Positions 3,887-6,645 of a DNA stretch of 6,645 nt are shown here, piece by piece. This DNA comes from Pseudomonadota bacterium. Its GTDB lineage: Bacteria > Pseudomonadota > Alphaproteobacteria > Rhizobiales > Xanthobacteraceae. Position 1 is the first letter of the stretch. Each line of letters begins with the position of its first letter. A program made the translations under genes and the position numbers. The stretch covers positions 1-6,645 of the forward strand of contig JAEWCJ010000395.1 of the NCBI GenBank assembly GCA_023390695.1. Reading direction: 5' to 3'. The notes under the pieces are model-generated. The model worked only from the letters and a program-made list of their open reading frames with translations. It had not been told where the DNA came from and did no database searches.

Positions 3887-6645
3887 ATGCTGCACGGGAC
3901 TCGGATCGCGTCCGACGAGTGGGCGTTCGACGTTGCGCAGCCGTCGCAGGCGGCCACCGCCGGGGCGCCCGGCGCCCACGGCCATATCACCGTCCCCGAC
4001 GCGCACCTCCTGTTCAGCGGCGACTTCCAGCGCTCCGGCCCGGATCTGAAGATCGTCGGCGAGGACGGCAACGCCTTCCTCATTCCGGATTATTTCCGTA
4101 GCGAGAAACGCGCCACCCTGCTCTCGCCGGAAGGCGCGTCGCTCGCGCCGGAGGTGGTCGAAGCACTGGCCGGCCCGCTGGCGCCCGGCCAATACGCGCA
4201 GACCGGCGCGCAGACTTCCGATCAGCCCGCCATCGGCCGTGTCGAACAGGTGGCCGGCAACGCCACCATCGTGCGCAACGGCGTCGCCATCACCGCCAAT
4301 CAGGGCGACGTCGTCCGCAAGGGCGATATCGTGCAGACCGGCAGCGACGGCCAGATCGCCGTGCTGTTCTCCGACGGCTCCACATTCAGCCTGTCCGCCA
4401 GCGCCCGCATGGTGCTGAACGATTTCGTCTACCAGGCCGGCGCTGCCAACAATTCCGCGCTGATCAGCCTAGTGCAGGGCACCATCGGCTTCGTCGCCGG
4501 ACAATTGGCGAAGACCGGCGACATGCGCGTCGACACGCCGGTCGCCACCATGGGCATACGCGGCACGGCGGTGCTGGTGGAGATTTCCGCCAATGACGGC
4601 CAGACCAAATTCTCGGTGATGATGGAGCCGGACGGCACCACAGGCTCATTCAATCTTTACAACAAGACCACCGGCGCGCTGATCGCGACCGTCAACAATT
4701 CCAGCATCGGCTGGATGGTGACGCCGACCGGACCGCTGCAGATTCTGGCGCAGCAGATCCAGAAGACGCAGGCCGAACTGGCGCAGGAGCTGGGCTATGT
4801 CCAGCAACTCTTCAATTTCTTCAATCAGGGCCAGCAGAACCCGTTCAATCCCGACGATCACACCAACGTCAATCCGAAGACGCAATTTGCCGGCACCGGC
4901 ACGCAGTTCCTGACCACGCTCCCGGCCTTCACCTTCCAGGAGATCGTCAACCACCTGACCAATCCGGTCACCTTCAGTTTCACACCGCCGATCATGACGC
5001 CGCCGGACCCGCAGGTCCCGTCGGTGCCGGACATCATCAACGTCTCGGTCACGCCCAACCGTCCGCCGGTTGCCGTCGACGATCCGGACGGCCTGCCGGG
5101 CGATGGCGATGTCCTGCCGAACGACGAAGACCCCGAAGGCGGCGTGATCACCGTCACGAGCGTGCAGTTCCTCCCGGACGGGGTCGACACTCCCGTCGAG
5201 GCGGCGAACACTGAAATTCAGGGCAAATACGGCAAGCTGATCATCAGCCCGAACGGCAGTTACTCGTATGTGCCCTATGGCACCGAGTACGACCGACTCA
5301 CGGCGGGCGACAACGTTATCGAGCTGTTCAAATACACGATCAGCGATCCGTTTGGCGCGACGGCCAGCGCAACCCTCACCATCAACATCGAGGGCGTCAA
5401 CGATGCACCGGAAGCCGTTGCGGATAGTGACGGCGTGCAGGCCGCAGGCCTTGTCGACGGCCAGCCGACGCTGGGCGATCCGATCGCGACCGGCAACGTG
5501 CTGGCGAACGACACCGATATAGACACCGGCGACACCAAGAAAGTCGTCGGCGTGAGGGCCGGCGACCACACCGCCAGCGAAGGCAGCGTGTCCGGCCACG
5601 TCAACGCGATCATCCAGGGCAAATACGGCTTCCTGGTCCTGCTCGAAAACGGCAAATACATCTACACGCTGAACAATCTCGACCCCGATACGATCAGGCT
5701 CGGCGAAGGCGAGACCGGCCAGGACGTCTTCACCTACACGATGGCGGACGCCGCCGGCGAAACCTCAACGACCACGCTCGTTATCGATGTGGCGGGCGCC
5801 AACAGCGCACCGGTCATCACAGGAGGCGTGCGCACCGGCTCGGTGACCGAAAATGCGCCGACCGACTGGGTGTCGGGCACGTTGGCGAAGACCGACATCG
5901 ACAATGACGACACCGCTGCAAACGATGCGTGGGCGGTCGACTTGCGTCAGGGTCAGACACGCGTCGATTCCCATACGGTCCAAGGGACCTACGGGACCTT
6001 CACGATCGATCAGAACGGCAAGTGGACCTATACCCTCGACAACTCGCTGCAGGCGACCCAGGCCCTGCAGAACGGCGATCATCCGGTCGAGACCTTCACC
6101 GTCCGCGTCACCGATTCTCACGGTGCCTACGACACGCAGACGGTCAGGGTGACGGTGAACGGCAAGAACGATGCACCGACCGCAAATGACGACGTGTTTG
6201 GAAACGTCCCTCCGGGTTGGACGCTCAATCAAGAGACCGGTCATCTGTACAAATACGTGTCCGCGCCGCTGATCAGTTGGTCCGCCGCGGCGGCTGCGGC
6301 GGCTGCCGAAGGCGGCTATCTGGCGACGATCACCGACGCCTACGAAAACAGCCTGATCTTTTCGCTGGTCGGCAATCGCGTCGCCTGGCTCGGCGGATCG
6401 GACGCCGGCCAAGAGGGCCACTGGAGATGGGTGACCGAGCCGAACGGATCGATCTCCTTCACCTTCACCGCGTGGGAATCCGGCGAGCCGAACAATCTCC
6501 TGAATGAAGATTACCTTGCCACCTGGGGCAACGGCACCTGGAACGATCTGGCCGACAATTTCCTCGCCCGGCTTATCGCCGGCCTGGAGGGCTATGTGAT
6601 CGAGCGCGACGGCGCGCTGCATGAGCATTATCTGCAGATCACCGA
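3887..6645 (+). CDS. Giant modular surface protein: FecR-like domain, VCBS repeats, C-type lectin-like domain (3' end outside window)
   Basis: The open frame runs 919 full codons from ATG 3887 to the window edge without a stop. Residues 1-115 form an N-terminal module (LLFSGDFQRSGPDLKIVGED, a DYFRSEKR segment, then ALAGPLAPGQYAQ) with no Sec signal or membrane helix. Residues 116-235 are FecR-like: IGRVEQVAGNATIVRNG, then LFSDGSTFSLS, ending in DTPVATMGIRGTAV at 216-229. A Gln-rich, probably helical segment follows (about 284-322), then a Pro-rich linker (366-395). Three VCBS/cadherin-like repeats start at residues 391, 505 and 639. Residues 773-919 are a C-type-lectin-like domain with WLGG, EPNN (867-870) and WND (885-887). 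Known proteins of this design are extracellular adhesins or matrix proteins exported by type I secretion; the missing signal peptide agrees. The expected C-terminal RTX or secretion signal is not in view, so export route and total size are inferred. The gene is monocistronic as far as can be seen. Confidence 0.9.
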   Translation, partial: MLHGTRIASDEWAFDVAQPSQAATAGAPGAHGHITVPDAHLLFSGDFQRSGPDLKIVGEDGNAFLIPDYFRSEKRATLLSPEGASLAPEVVEALAGPLAPGQYAQTGAQTSDQPAIGRVEQVAGNATIVRNGVAITANQGDVVRKGDIVQTGSDGQIAVLFSDGSTFSLSASARMVLNDFVYQAGAANNSALISLVQGTIGFVAGQLAKTGDMRVDTPVATMGIRGTAVLVEISANDGQTKFSVMMEPDGTTGSFNLYNKTTGALIATVNNSSIGWMVTPTGPLQILAQQIQKTQAELAQELGYVQQLFNFFNQGQQNPFNPDDHTNVNPKTQFAGTGTQFLTTLPAFTFQEIVNHLTNPVTFSFTPPIMTPPDPQVPSVPDIINVSVTPNRPPVAVDDPDGLPGDGDVLPNDEDPEGGVITVTSVQFLPDGVDTPVEAANTEIQGKYGKLIISPNGSYSYVPYGTEYDRLTAGDNVIELFKYTISDPFGATASATLTINIEGVNDAPEAVADSDGVQAAGLVDGQPTLGDPIATGNVLANDTDIDTGDTKKVVGVRAGDHTASEGSVSGHVNAIIQGKYGFLVLLENGKYIYTLNNLDPDTIRLGEGETGQDVFTYTMADAAGETSTTTLVIDVAGANSAPVITGGVRTGSVTENAPTDWVSGTLAKTDIDNDDTAANDAWAVDLRQGQTRVDSHTVQGTYGTFTIDQNGKWTYTLDNSLQATQALQNGDHPVETFTVRVTDSHGAYDTQTVRVTVNGKNDAPTANDDVFGNVPPGWTLNQETGHLYKYVSAPLISWSAAAAAAAAEGGYLATITDAYENSLIFSLVGNRVAWLGGSDAGQEGHWRWVTEPNGSISFTFTAWESGEPNNLLNEDYLATWGNGTWNDLADNFLARLIAGLEGYVIERDGALHEHYLQIT
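5057..6178 (+). repeat. Three divergent VCBS/cadherin-like repeats inside the giant gene
   Basis: Each unit of about 115-135 residues opens with an Asn-x-x-Pro boundary (NRPPVA at 391, NDAPEA at 505, NSAPVI at 639) and the next boundary, NDAPTA at 761, closes the set. Each carries an internal hairpin of the pattern QGxYG-x(n)-NGxYxY: QGKYGKLIISPNGSYSY, QGKYGFLVLLENGKYIY and QGTYGTFTIDQNGKWTY. Acidic loops such as NDTDIDTGD and DIDNDD are potential calcium sites. The copies are clearly divergent in DNA and protein, so they are old duplications rather than a recently expanded array. Confidence 0.8.
6203..6606 (+). other. C-type-lectin-like domain (encoded segment)
   Basis: Residues 773 to about 907 follow the C-type lectin plan: a first strand (GHLYKYVSAPLISW), a helix-like Ala-rich run of eight Ala (800-807) leading into EGGYLATITDAYEN, the core WLGGSDAGQEGHWRWVTE, then EPNN and GTWND, the pair of motifs that form the long-loop calcium/sugar site in canonical members, and a closing strand GYVIERD. 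Cysteines of the classical fold are absent, as is usual in bacterial versions. EPN in a canonical lectin points to mannose-type sugars, but that specificity rule is weak for bacterial domains. Confidence 0.78.

Noticed and set aside
3953..3972. Possible LapG-type cleavage site near residues 22-29 of the giant protein (AATAGAPG)
   Set aside because: The usual TAAG-like dialanine motif is not present in a position after a retention module; the resemblance is only to Ala/Gly richness.
4646..5599. A 317-codon minus-strand open frame inside the giant gene
   Set aside because: It is antisense to the VCBS repeat region, low in complexity (DDV, RRH, DRI runs) and without motifs; the plus frame has clear domains throughout.
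6284..6307. Run of eight alanine codons as a possible expanded trinucleotide repeat
   Set aside because: The codons are mixed (GCC, GCG, GCT) and the run falls where lectin-like domains have an Ala-rich first helix, so it is ordinary structure rather than a repeat expansion.
5765..6628. A 287-codon minus-strand open frame inside the lectin and third repeat region
   Set aside because: It is antisense to well-supported domains, with no homology signal I can recognise.
1..6645. CRISPR arrays, tRNA or rRNA genes, insertion sequences, attachment sites
   Set aside because: No regularly spaced repeats, no tRNA-like cloverleaf, no rRNA signature, no transposase or terminal inverted repeats with target duplication were seen on either strand.

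Overview
The window looks like chromosomal DNA from a GC-rich alphaproteobacterium, most likely a relative of Bradyrhizobium or Rhodopseudomonas. That rests on the strong G/C bias at third codon positions, the long open antisense frames this produces, a type I periplasmic binding protein of the kind abundant in those genomes, and a Rhizobiales-style FecR/VCBS giant surface protein. This is inference from style; no marker gene is present to fix the genus.

Layout. (1) Positions 1-75 hold a REP-like pair of hairpins. (2) On the minus strand, 76-1248, lies a complete secreted substrate-binding protein of the branched-chain amino acid/aromatic acid ABC-transporter class. (3) About 290 bases of divergent intergenic DNA follow, with one AT-rich island. 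(4) On the plus strand, 1538-1987, is a small single-domain cupin closed by a good intrinsic terminator. (5) Positions 1988-2313 are non-coding, with the terminator, a 15-bp tandem duplication, a palindrome very close to the chromosomal ParB site parS, and a perfect 10-bp hairpin. (6) On the minus strand, 2314-3567, is a complete FAD-dependent aromatic-ring-type monooxygenase convergent with the cupin. (7) A 319-base intergenic region contains a plausible sigma70-type promoter. (8) On the plus strand, from 3887 to beyond the window end, is the first 919 codons of a very large modular protein: a conserved N-terminal segment without a signal peptide, a FecR-like domain, a Gln-rich helical segment, a Pro-rich linker, three VCBS/cadherin-like repeats and a C-type-lectin-like domain.

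How the genes may work together. The binding protein, cupin and flavin monooxygenase fit a small catabolic locus that imports an aromatic acid or similar compound and oxidises it, but they are three separate transcription units and no permease, ATPase or ring-cleavage enzyme is in view, so the link is a hypothesis. The giant protein is an unrelated unit, probably a type I secreted adhesin or extracellular-matrix protein; its C-terminus and any secretion genes lie outside the window.

The two most unusual items are the domain order of the giant protein (FecR, then VCBS repeats, then a C-type lectin fold) and the isolated parS-like palindrome between the cupin and monooxygenase genes. Nothing here is clearly a wholly new system.
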